NCBI RefSeq assembly: GCF_005771405.1 | Contig: NZ_VAUA01000002.1 | Location: 248,001-312,000, forward strand | From: Parasedimentitalea maritima | GTDB taxonomy: Bacteria > Pseudomonadota > Alphaproteobacteria > Rhodobacterales > Rhodobacteraceae | DNA length: 64,000 nucleotides | Direction: 5' to 3' | In this document: piece after piece, positions 1 to 6,351 of the stretch | How the letters are laid out: every line of letters starts with the position of its first letter | Numbering within the stretch: position 1 is the first letter of the stretch | Position numbers and translations under genes: made by a program | Notes under the pieces: generated by a model | Told to the model about the DNA's origin: nothing | What the model saw: the letters and a program-made list of their open reading frames with translations, nothing else | Database searches by the model: none

Positions 1-290
1 CCAAGACCGTGGTCGCTAAAGGCGCCGGAGAGATCCTGCTCACCTCGATGGACCGCGACGGCACCAAGGCAGGCTTCAACCTGCCCCTGACCCGCGCCAT
101 CTCGGATGCGGTCAATGTACCTGTCATCGCCTCGGGCGGCGTTGGTAACCTGGATCACCTGGTCGACGGCGTCACCAAAGGCGGAGCCAGCGCTGTGCTG
201 GCAGCCTCAATCTTCCACTTCGGCGACTACACCATTAAGCAGGCCAAGGCCCACATGCAGGCAGCCGGTATCCCGATGAGGCTCACCTAG
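1..290 (+). CDS. hisF: Imidazole glycerol phosphate synthase subunit HisF (3' part)
   Basis: The C-terminal ~95 residues of HisF, the cyclase subunit that with HisH turns PRFAR plus ammonia into imidazole glycerol phosphate and AICAR in histidine synthesis. The window edge cuts the gene; the frame is open from base 3. Visible family landmarks are [10 protein letters not shown], which carries the second catalytic Asp of the TIM barrel, and the phosphate-binding ASGGVG and AASIFHFG segments of strands 7 and 8. The stop codon TAG shares its last base with the GTG start of the next gene, so the genes are probably translated from one transcript. Confidence 0.96.
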   Translation, partial: KTVVAKGAGEILLTSMDRDGTKAGFNLPLTRAISDAVNVPVIASGGVGNLDHLVDGVTKGGASAVLAASIFHFGDYTIKQAKAHMQAAGIPMRLT

Positions 291-712
291 TGCGGTGGCA
301 AGACTGTTCTTTGGAGGAAGAAGAGCGCACAGACACGCCCTGCGATTGTTGCGGTTCCTCTACAACGGAGGTTACAGGAAATGTCCTGCACCTTAACTCG
401 TTTCATTCATGGTACACTGCCCTCTGGTCTGATGCCCACCCAGACATTTCGATGCACATTACCATCTACACAGGCGACTGGGGGGAAGATGCCCCCCAAA
501 GCCACCGATGGGCTACGCGTATTGCAGTGCATCAGGACGACGAAGGCGGGTGCTCTTTGATGGACTGGTCTGCCGAAGAACAAAAAGAAATTTCCATGTT
601 CACTCCGCTCAATCGAGATGATGTATTAAACAGCGATTATGCACAGCAGCTCTGGGCCTGCGTTGACGCTGTTTTAATGAATGAAAGCCGACTGGAGCAC
701 ATACGCCAATGA
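290..712 (+). CDS. Unknown 140-aa protein between hisF and hisE
   Basis: I do not recognise the function. It begins at GTG 290, overlapping the hisF stop by one base, and its TGA overlaps the hisE ATG by 4 nt (ATGA at 709-712), so it sits inside the his transcription unit. The N-terminus has a Cys cluster (PCDCCGSS, about residues 17-24), which could be a partial metal-binding knuckle. The rest is acidic and rich in Trp and His, with no signal peptide or membrane segment. Base composition is lower in GC and codon use is less biased than in hisF and hisE, which suggests later insertion. No his-pathway enzyme fits its length or motifs. Confidence 0.8.
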   Translation: MRWQDCSLEEEERTDTPCDCCGSSTTEVTGNVLHLNSFHSWYTALWSDAHPDISMHITIYTGDWGEDAPQSHRWATRIAVHQDDEGGCSLMDWSAEEQKEISMFTPLNRDDVLNSDYAQQLWACVDAVLMNESRLEHIRQ

Positions 713-1026
713 CCCTTCTCCACGACCTCGCCGCCACGATTGAGGCCCGCAAGGGCGCTGATCCCTCTAGCAGCTGGACCGCAAAACTGCTCGCCAAGGG
801 CCCGGAAAAATGCGCCGAGAAATTTGGTGAAGAAGCCATCGAGGCCATCATCGAAGCCGTCAAAGGCAACCGCGAAAAACTCACATCCGAAGGCGCCGAT
901 GTGCTTTACCACTTCTTGGTGATGCTCGCGGCTCGCGACGTGCCACTGGATGATGTGTTAAACGAACTGGCCCGCCGCCAAGGCCTCAGCGGCATCGACG
1001 AGAAGGCTGCTCGCCCAAACACCTGA
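709..1026 (+). CDS. hisE: Phosphoribosyl-ATP pyrophosphatase HisE
   Basis: A 105-residue all-alpha pyrophosphatase that hydrolyses phosphoribosyl-ATP to phosphoribosyl-AMP, the second step of histidine synthesis. The metal-binding acidic motifs of the family are present: EKFGEEAIE near residue 40 and EGADVLYHFLV near residue 63. Its length is normal for a stand-alone HisE (not fused to HisI). The start overlaps the stop of the preceding unknown gene by 4 nt. It is followed at once by a palindromic intergenic repeat that probably ends the transcript. Confidence 0.96.
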   Translation: MTLLHDLAATIEARKGADPSSSWTAKLLAKGPEKCAEKFGEEAIEAIIEAVKGNREKLTSEGADVLYHFLVMLAARDVPLDDVLNELARRQGLSGIDEKAARPNT

Positions 1027-1089
1027 TCTTCATCTAGCCAAAAATATCCTTGGGGGTGAGGCCGCAGGCCGAGGGGGCAAAGCCCCCCT
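1027..1089. repeat. Palindromic intergenic repeat, copy 1
   Basis: Starts with the shared core TTCATCTAGCC..AAATATCC, followed by GGCC-GCA-GGCC and a strong hairpin GGGGGC-AAA-GCCCCC (1073-1087). Two more copies occur at about 45153-45220 and 46926-46971. This copy lies between the convergent ends of hisE and the CoA-binding gene, so a role as bidirectional terminator is plausible (inference). Confidence 0.8.
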
Positions 1090-1099
1090 ACTTTATGTT

Positions 1100-1570
1100 C
1101 TACAGTTTGGAACTGATGACCCCGGTAGCAAACCCGCCCATTCGCAACTCGCCATGTAATCTCTGGTATTCGATCTTTGGGCAAAGATTCTGCACCACAT
1201 CGACCCCGCAAGCCTCTGCTTTAGCCGTCGCTGCAGCATGTACAACACCGATCTGCATCCAAATCGTCCGCAAATCGGGAAGAACAGCCAACGCTTCGTC
1301 GACAATGTCCGGCACCGCTTCAGATCGGCGAAAGATATCCACCATATCCACCGGACCTTCTATCGCAGTCAGGCTCTCCTGCACCACCTGGCCGAACAGC
1401 TGCTCACCCGCATGGCGAGGATTGACAGGAATCACAAGATACCCCTTCAGGCCCAGATACCGCGCTACATAATAGCTTGGACGCACAGGGTTCATCGAGA
1501 CACCAACCACTGCCACCGTCTTGGTGCGGTGCAGGATATCTTTTAGGAACGGATCGCTATAATTGGTCAT
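1100..1570 (-). CDS. CoA-binding domain protein (YccU type)
   Basis: A 156-residue single-domain Rossmann protein of the CoA_binding family (succinyl-CoA-synthetase-like nucleotide fold). The N-terminus has the dinucleotide/CoA-binding strand-loop VAVVGVSMNPVRPSY (about 19-33), followed by GYLVIPVNPRHAG and the family C-terminal segment VVQNLCPKIEYQRL. Members bind CoA or ADP-ribosyl moieties, and their physiological role is unsettled. The ATG at 1570 gives the expected N-terminus with a GGTGCC-type weak ribosome site. It stands alone on the minus strand, convergent with hisE. Confidence 0.85.
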   Translation of the reverse strand: MTNYSDPFLKDILHRTKTVAVVGVSMNPVRPSYYVARYLGLKGYLVIPVNPRHAGEQLFGQVVQESLTAIEGPVDMVDIFRRSEAVPDIVDEALAVLPDLRTIWMQIGVVHAAATAKAEACGVDVVQNLCPKIEYQRLHGELRMGGFATGVISSKL

Positions 1571-1610
1571 AGCGGCACCCTACGCGTGAGATCGAGAAAG
1601 GGAAGCCCAT

Positions 1611-1640
1611 AAAAAAGCGCCCAGGTCTGGGCCCGGGCGC
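1611..1640 (-). terminator. Rho-independent terminator behind the YHS gene
   Basis: On the minus strand GCGCCCGGGCC is followed by a loop and TGGGCGC, then six T. It lies 124 nt after the YHS gene stop and about 40 nt before the start of the CoA-binding gene. Confidence 0.75.
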
Positions 1641-1763
1641 AAGGTCTGGAACGAGGGACAGTGAAATAGGATCTGCGGTGGTTCCGCGCCACAGTCACAA
1701 TAATGATATGGGGTGATAACACGCAATTGAAAGGTCAGATCGCGGTTTCGTGAGCAACCCGCT

Positions 1764-2237
1764 TTATTGCTTCAGTACAGAAGGCCAGTTGTCGCGCGCC
1801 TGCGAAATCAGCTCCGTGGATTGATATTGCCAAATTTGGTGCACACCAGGGCCGTACAGCAAGAACAATTCCCCACCGACGATCTGCCAGGATTCGGGAC
1901 TTCCCGACATCAAATACCCCTGTGACACGGCAAACGCACAATAGCCGCCAAAACGAGGAGCATAAGCACGTGGATCAGCCTCGAAACTTACCTGATTGTC
2001 TTTAGTTACAAAGTGCCAAACTGCACCCTTCCACATGACTGCGAATTTTCTGTGCCCCTTGATTGCCTGCCCTTCGACAAAAAACGCCACGGTATCATAG
2101 CCATCAATTGCCACTCCCTGTTCTGCATGGAACATCGGCTGATCCGCGTAGGCACGATCTGGCAGCTGAAACAGCAGGGTAAAAAGGGTCAGAATGGCAA
2201 AACGCTGTAGCAAGGAATACTCCATAAAAAAAGGCAT
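1764..2237 (-). CDS. Exported YHS-domain protein
   Basis: About 157 residues. An N-terminal hydrophobic segment (ILTLFTLLFQLPDRAYA) looks like a signal peptide cleaved after AYA. The mature part carries a YHS-like domain: AIDGYDTVAFFVEGQAIKG, then FEADPRAYAPRFGGYCAFAVSQG. YHS domains are linked to metal or heme binding, often copper; no function can be fixed here. The start is uncertain among three in-frame Met codons (2261, 2237, 2225); 2237 puts a sensible n-region before the hydrophobic core. The gene is monocistronic, with a terminator at 1611-1640. Confidence 0.8.
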   Translation of the reverse strand: MPFFMEYSLLQRFAILTLFTLLFQLPDRAYADQPMFHAEQGVAIDGYDTVAFFVEGQAIKGHRKFAVMWKGAVWHFVTKDNQVSFEADPRAYAPRFGGYCAFAVSQGYLMSGSPESWQIVGGELFLLYGPGVHQIWQYQSTELISQARDNWPSVLKQ

Positions 2238-2337
2238 CGCCAAGCGGCGGGATTGCACCAATGTGCCGGATCAATCCCACGCTGCCTAGGCGCGATACGC
2301 AGTTGTGAACACAACGTAACAGAGCCTCAAAAGCACG

Positions 2338-3114
2338 TTACCGCGCCACAGATGCGTAGAGCGCCAGTGCTGCCGCGTTCGAGACGTTCAGCGATCCAAA
2401 CTCACCGGCCGCGTCGATTTTAACCAGCTGGTCCACCGTTTCCTTGGTCTTTTGCCGCAACCCCGGCCCCTCGGCCCCCAACACCAGTGCCACCGGGCGA
2501 TCCCGTCGTCCCTCCAAGGACGCTTCGACTGTCTGTTCTGCCTCACCATCCAAGCCTAATACGATGAAACCCATGTTCTGCAGTTCAACAATTGTATCCG
2601 CAAGGTTGCGCATGCGCAGATAGGGCTGGCGTTCCAGAGCACCGCTGGCGGTTTTGGCCAGGGCCCCGGTTTCAGGCGCTGAGTGGTGCCGGGTTCCAAT
2701 CACCGCACTGGCCCCCAGAACTTCAGCAGTTCGCAGAATAGCGCCAACGTTGTGTGGATCAGTCACCCGGTCCAGCAGAAGCACTCTTGGCACCTCGGCG
2801 CCGATGCAATTTTCAGCTAAGCTGCCCCAATGCAACGGTTTCACTTCCAGCACGGCACCCTGGTGTACTGAGTTCGGATCAATCGGTGCCTTGAACTTGC
2901 GAGGGTCAACCAATTCCGCCTCAATTCCAGATTCGGCGATTGCATCAGCCAATTTAGTCTGGGCGTTCAACGTCACCATCAATCGCAATTTCTGGCGCTT
3001 TGGGTTCAGCAGCGCATCACGCACCGCATGCAGGCCAAACAGCCAGACGGTTTCTGCAGCAGTGGCCTTTTTGGACTGTTCTTTTTCGACTACCCATTTA
3101 GGTTTTTTGGTCAT
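2338..3114 (-). CDS. rlmB: 23S rRNA (guanosine-2'-O-)-methyltransferase RlmB (TrmH family)
   Basis: A SPOUT-fold methyltransferase, predicted to methylate the ribose of a 23S rRNA guanosine (G2251 in E. coli numbering). The N-terminal substrate-binding domain (VWLFGLHAVRDALLNPKRQ) is followed by the three SPOUT motifs DPHNVGAILRTAE, LVLGAEGPGLR and LNVSNAAALALY, which form the trefoil knot and AdoMet site. I chose the ATG at 3114 (258 aa) because GGAGAG lies 5 nt upstream. A longer version to 3219 would add a tail without family similarity. It is divergent from tRNA-Tyr. TrmH paralogues are hard to separate, so RlmB is the best fit rather than certain. Confidence 0.9.
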   Translation of the reverse strand: MTKKPKWVVEKEQSKKATAAETVWLFGLHAVRDALLNPKRQKLRLMVTLNAQTKLADAIAESGIEAELVDPRKFKAPIDPNSVHQGAVLEVKPLHWGSLAENCIGAEVPRVLLLDRVTDPHNVGAILRTAEVLGASAVIGTRHHSAPETGALAKTASGALERQPYLRMRNLADTIVELQNMGFIVLGLDGEAEQTVEASLEGRRDRPVALVLGAEGPGLRQKTKETVDQLVKIDAAGEFGSLNVSNAAALALYASVAR

Positions 3115-3234
3115 CTTGCTCTCCGGCAAAAAGGAATTTTGAGCCATCCTGAAAAACCAGTGATTTTCCTGTTGACGCTCCGTTGGTGCGCTTGTAGTCA
3201 CGCCCCACATCAGGTGCAACAGTCACCTGATAGT

Positions 3235-3318
3235 GGGCGACAGGCCGCAAGGTGTGGCAGGGGACTGTAACTCCCTCGCGGAGACGCACGCCTGGTTCGA
3301 TTCCAGGGTCGCCCACCA
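3235..3318 (+). tRNA. tRNA-Tyr (GTA)
   Basis: Folds by eye into a class II tRNA. The acceptor stem GGGCGAC/GTCGCCC is perfect, with discriminator A and encoded CCA (3316-3318). The D-stem is GCC/GGC, the anticodon stem GGGGA/TCCCT encloses loop CTGTAAC (anticodon GTA), the long variable arm has GCG/CGC, and the T-arm is CCTGG-TTCGATT-CCAGG. The large variable arm plus GTA identifies tyrosine. Confidence 0.93.
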
Positions 3319-3773
3319 CTTCTACCGTGTCGGAGGAGTGAAAATTCAAAAAAATCAAGAACTTGCGGCAAAATGAGTTTTTGCTTTTGTGATTTAGGTT
3401 GAAAATCCCGTAATTTTTCTGTTTCCCACGGCCGGTCAGTGGCTGGCAAAGGTTTTGAGCATGTCTAAGACATCGCTATAGCCCCTTGCCCGGCAAAGTT
3501 GATCGCCTCGAATCTCTTTTGGCTTTTAACAATTCACGTCCTCAGGCTGACGTGCCCGGCGGTTCTTTTGGAGCGCTAGCTTTGAGGAAAACTCAGGTTG
3601 CTGCGTGCCCAGGGCTGTCAACTGCAAATTCGGCGCTACATATCAAACATGGGCAAACACTCTCGGGGGGGGGAGAATATGTCCCAATGTCTGACGTCAG
3701 CGCTTGTGGGTCCAAATAGGATAATTTGATAAGGGAGTGTTTCTGGCTCATCGTAACCACTGAGGAGTGGCCG
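3319..3773. other. Gene-poor stretch downstream of tRNA-Tyr
   Basis: About 455 nt with no convincing gene. A 77-codon frame at 3486-3719 lacks a ribosome site and any family feature. A run of nine G lies near 3664-3672. The last ~40 nt (from about 3733) resemble the left end and leader of an IS3-family element running into the orfA start at 3774. No repeat of the tRNA 3' end was found that would mark an attachment site. Confidence 0.5.
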
Positions 3774-3924
3774 ATGAGAAAGACAACCAAGAGCCCTGGC
3801 GAGAAGATCGTCAAAGACATCAAGCGGGCGACCCGCAAACAGTATTCCTCTGAAGAGAAGATCCGGATTGTCTTGGACGGTTTGCGTGGCGAAGACAGCA
3901 TTGCAGAGCTGTGCCGCCGCGAGG
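3733..3924 (+). mobile_element. IS3-family element, left-end fragment
   Basis: Only the left end and the first ~150 nt of orfA remain. The orfA rest, orfB (DDE integrase) and the right end are missing. The left border is approximate because the terminal inverted repeat cannot be checked without its partner. Confidence 0.6.
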
Positions 3925-4421
3925 TTTTGAATTCTCTGGAACAACAATCAGATCTCGGTAGCGAATTCGCAGCCAGAATGCTCGCAGGTGCTTATCGAAA
4001 TTTACACTCCCACATCTCTGACGATCGCGCAAAATTGGCAAAACTTGTCGAAGATCACGCTGTGGAGTTAGGCCCTGAAGCCCTCGCGGCTGAAACAATC
4101 ACTGTGCTTTACGACAAGAATGACTACTATGGTTCTCGGCTAGCGTCAGCGGAATACCTCGAAGGGTTAGACACAGTAGGCCTCGCCAAGGGAGCCCTGA
4201 GGCTTAGATCAATTGAGCCACGGGCTTATGTTTTCGTACTGCAACGACAACTGAAGGCTCGAGGGATGTATTCCGGGTCTGTTAATGGGCTGGCCACCCG
4301 TTCTACGCTCCGGGCAATCCTCAGGTTCTGCAGGCAAGAAGGATACTTCGATGTGTGTACTCACGGGCCAATTAGTCACGCATCAGCCACACGGATAATG
4401 CAGAGTTTAGAAGATACCTAG
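3774..4421 (+). pseudogene. IS3-family orfA remnant fused to the tail of another gene
   Basis: A 215-codon open frame made of two unrelated parts. Residues 1-50 (MRKTTKSPGEK, KQYSSEEKIRIVLDGLRGED, IAELCRRE) are the helix-turn-helix N-terminus of an IS3/IS911-type transposase OrfA. The match stops abruptly after CRRE, near base 3924. The remainder matches no transposase; its end (LQRQLKARGMYSGSVNGLATRSTLRAIL) looks like a peptidoglycan-binding-type repeat, and no signal peptide or catalytic domain remains. The likely history is insertion of the IS into an older gene followed by a deletion that removed most of the IS and the 5' part of that gene. Whether the hybrid is expressed is unknown. Confidence 0.7.
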
Positions 4422-4886
4422 GTACAATCGCCGAACTACGACCTGAGACTATGGCTCTCAAATACTGTAAATGATCGTTATAAGTTGGTGTCGCTAACTT
4501 GGCGCGGGTTTCGATGCGGCTTGGGCAAGCTTTCGTGTATTTACCAATGTTGTACTTCGCCTTCCCAGACTTCAGCGACGAAACTATCGCCCTAGCAAGT
4601 AACTAAGTGTTGCGGGAAAGTGCTCCAGCCACGCCGCACCAAGCGATCGTGCAGGCTCCATTGTTCGAAGATAGCCTCCCCCTTCTCAAATACCATGCCG
4701 AGCTTGAACTCAGGCTGGATCTGCGACTGAAGGTCGAAACACTCTGACGACGCCCGGCAAGCGTATGGCCCCACCCAAAAGAAATTCCGCAACAAAACTC
4801 AAGGCCAAAGCCTAGCCATCCATGACTGTTATCTATGGCTTGGCGGACGAACAAATCCATTGCTCAAACTCGCTTCAGACTTTTCT
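4422..4886. other. Gene-poor stretch after the IS remnant
   Basis: 465 nt between the chimeric frame and the DUF2478 gene. The best open frame is on the minus strand (4592-4795, 67 codons), whose C-terminal half has a protein-like composition (IQPEFKLGMVFEKGEAIFEQ). It has no ribosome site and I know no family for it; it may be a decayed fragment. Composition is more AT-rich than the flanking genes. Confidence 0.45.
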
Positions 4887-5405
4887 TTAGACCTCTGGCT
4901 GCTGTGCGGTAGTCAGCCATTTGATCAGAGCCTCAACACTGGGTTCGACAGCAACGGCCAGACCGTCCGAGAACTCTTTAAACGCTTCGACGTTCATTTT
5001 GTTGACGCCAGACACAACCGGAATTCCCAATGCCATTGCTTCTCCGATTACCGGGCGCATTCCGCGGCCATCGGCCTCGTGCTTGCCAAACTTATTGACA
5101 ATCAGCACCTCGGGTAGAGGCGCGGCATGGAGCGAATTCGTGACCTGTGCAACGGCATGCTCCAGCGCAGCCGGGTCCAATCGGCAACCACGAGCCTGCG
5201 GCCCCAATGACTGCGAAATACGAATGGTTTCCCCTTTTGGCAGAACGCGAACATCCATGTCACACAACGCGTCATCGTGGCATTCTGTGTTGGTCTGTAC
5301 AATTCCGGCAATGGAGGCCCCCTGCGCTTGAAGGCGCTCGGCCAGCGCGCTTAACAGCCGATCGGTTGCGCCACGGTCTTGGGTCATCACGTAGGCCAGA
5401 TGCAT
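4887..5405 (-). CDS. DUF2478 domain protein (nucleotide-binding-like)
   Basis: 172 residues. The N-terminus MHLAYVMTQDRGATDRLLS replaces a P-loop with a related turn. The middle has LPEVLIVNKFGKHEADGRGMRP, a hallmark of DUF2478 proteins, followed by GIPVVSGVN. The family is often found near molybdenum, nitrate or nitric-oxide genes and is thought to be a divergent NTPase; the function is unproven. Start 5405 is preferred over 5498 because it fits the family N-terminus and has GAAAGAG upstream. The next gene upstream on the same strand encodes an NnrU-like protein, another denitrification-associated family. Confidence 0.8.
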   Translation of the reverse strand: MHLAYVMTQDRGATDRLLSALAERLQAQGASIAGIVQTNTECHDDALCDMDVRVLPKGETIRISQSLGPQARGCRLDPAALEHAVAQVTNSLHAAPLPEVLIVNKFGKHEADGRGMRPVIGEAMALGIPVVSGVNKMNVEAFKEFSDGLAVAVEPSVEALIKWLTTAQQPEV

Positions 5406-5497
5406 CACATATCTCTTTCTTGCTTCGGTATGGGCACAGATAGACCTTTTATCACACCCCGACCAGTAGCGGCAGTACCACGCATCGTTTTCAAGCA

Positions 5498-6163
5498 CTA
5501 CCAGGGCAGCGGCACATAGCCGATGACCGGCTCATGCAGGAGGATCAACACTAACATGACACTTCCTGCGAGGACCAACGGCAATGGCGATAGCGGCAAC
5601 CGTATCAGATTTAACCGTGCAGTGCCCCGGGCTAAACGTTGCCACTCGCCCTGCCCTAATTGTCGCTGTTTGCGACGGTCGATCAGGAATATGCCCATCA
5701 CAGCAAAGCCCGCAAACAAACCAAATAGGATTACATGCGCCAAATCGCCGTTGGCCAACACATGTGCCACTGCCCACAGGGCCATCGCCGCCAACAGCGG
5801 ATGCCGAGTAGCGGCCAGCATGCCGGGTTTATCAGGGTCAAAAGGCTGTTTACCCAAACCACCAAAGCTAAGCGGATTCTGCACCATCACGCCGCCCACA
5901 GCGATCAGACAGGCCAGCGGCATCACCACCAGCGGCGCCCAGCGAAAGATCTCCCATTGAGGCAGCACAGCGACAAAGGGTGCGCGCGCAGCGGCCACGA
6001 TCAGCCATCCCAAGACCAGTAACGATAGAAAGGAATAGGATATGAAGTACCCTTTTGTTCCCAACCGCGCGATCAGCCAGGGTCGCAACGGCGGGCGCAC
6101 GGGGAACATGTGGCTCACCATGAACAGGGTCAGCGCTGTAATGAATTCGAGCCAGTCTGTCAT
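5498..6163 (-). CDS. NnrU family integral membrane protein
   Basis: 221 residues with six or so hydrophobic segments. Features typical of NnrU are a conserved N-terminal LTLFMVSHMFP, the RHPLLAAMALWAVAHVLANG motif (about residues 120-140), and an RRKQRQLG cytoplasmic stretch. NnrU proteins sit near denitrification genes or next to isoprenoid methyltransferase-like enzymes; the biochemical role is unclear. The ATG at 6163 opens the first membrane segment directly; the in-frame extension to 6229 adds a polar tail. It ends 92 nt before the DUF2478 gene start on the same strand and may be co-transcribed with it. Confidence 0.85.
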   Translation of the reverse strand: MTDWLEFITALTLFMVSHMFPVRPPLRPWLIARLGTKGYFISYSFLSLLVLGWLIVAAARAPFVAVLPQWEIFRWAPLVVMPLACLIAVGGVMVQNPLSFGGLGKQPFDPDKPGMLAATRHPLLAAMALWAVAHVLANGDLAHVILFGLFAGFAVMGIFLIDRRKQRQLGQGEWQRLARGTARLNLIRLPLSPLPLVLAGSVMLVLILLHEPVIGYVPLPW

Positions 6164-6237
6164 CTCAGTTTCCGAAAACTCTGTAAACTGAGAGAACGTG
6201 TAGGCCAAGCTTATAGCATCGTCCACCACATGAGGGG

Positions 6238-6320
6238 AGCGCTTGACCTTGGGGAGGTGCTAAGCGCCTTCCCATTTTGCTGAAAGCAAACCATTTGTTT
6301 GACGGGAAGGTCAGGCGCGG
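6238..6320 (-). repeat. Nested palindromic repeat, intergenic copy behind tmoW
   Basis: On the minus strand it reads CGCGCCTGACCTTCCC, a variable 28-nt centre, then GGGAAGGCGCTTAGCACC and a tail AGGTCAAGCGCT. It is imperfectly self-complementary (GCGCCTGACCTT at one end against AAGGTCAAGCGC at the other). A second copy lies inside bioD at 14261-14316, with 17/17 and 32/36 identical bases in the two arms. Next to it (6319-6335) is a GGCCCGGC-GAT-GCCGGGCC-type hairpin. It may cap the tmo transcript. Confidence 0.85.
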
Positions 6321-6351
6321 CCCGGCGATGCCGGGCCAAACCAAGTTTTGG

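Noticed and set aside
609-912. Minus-strand open frames of about 91 codons over hisE and its unknown neighbour
   Set aside because: They lie antisense to genes with clear family motifs, with no ribosome site.
3211-3229. CAGGTG...CACCTG inverted repeat just before tRNA-Tyr
   Set aside because: Only 6 bp with a 7-nt loop; within the promoter area and too weak to call an operator.
3664-3672. Nine-G run as a phase-variation tract
   Set aside because: It is not in or just before a believable gene.
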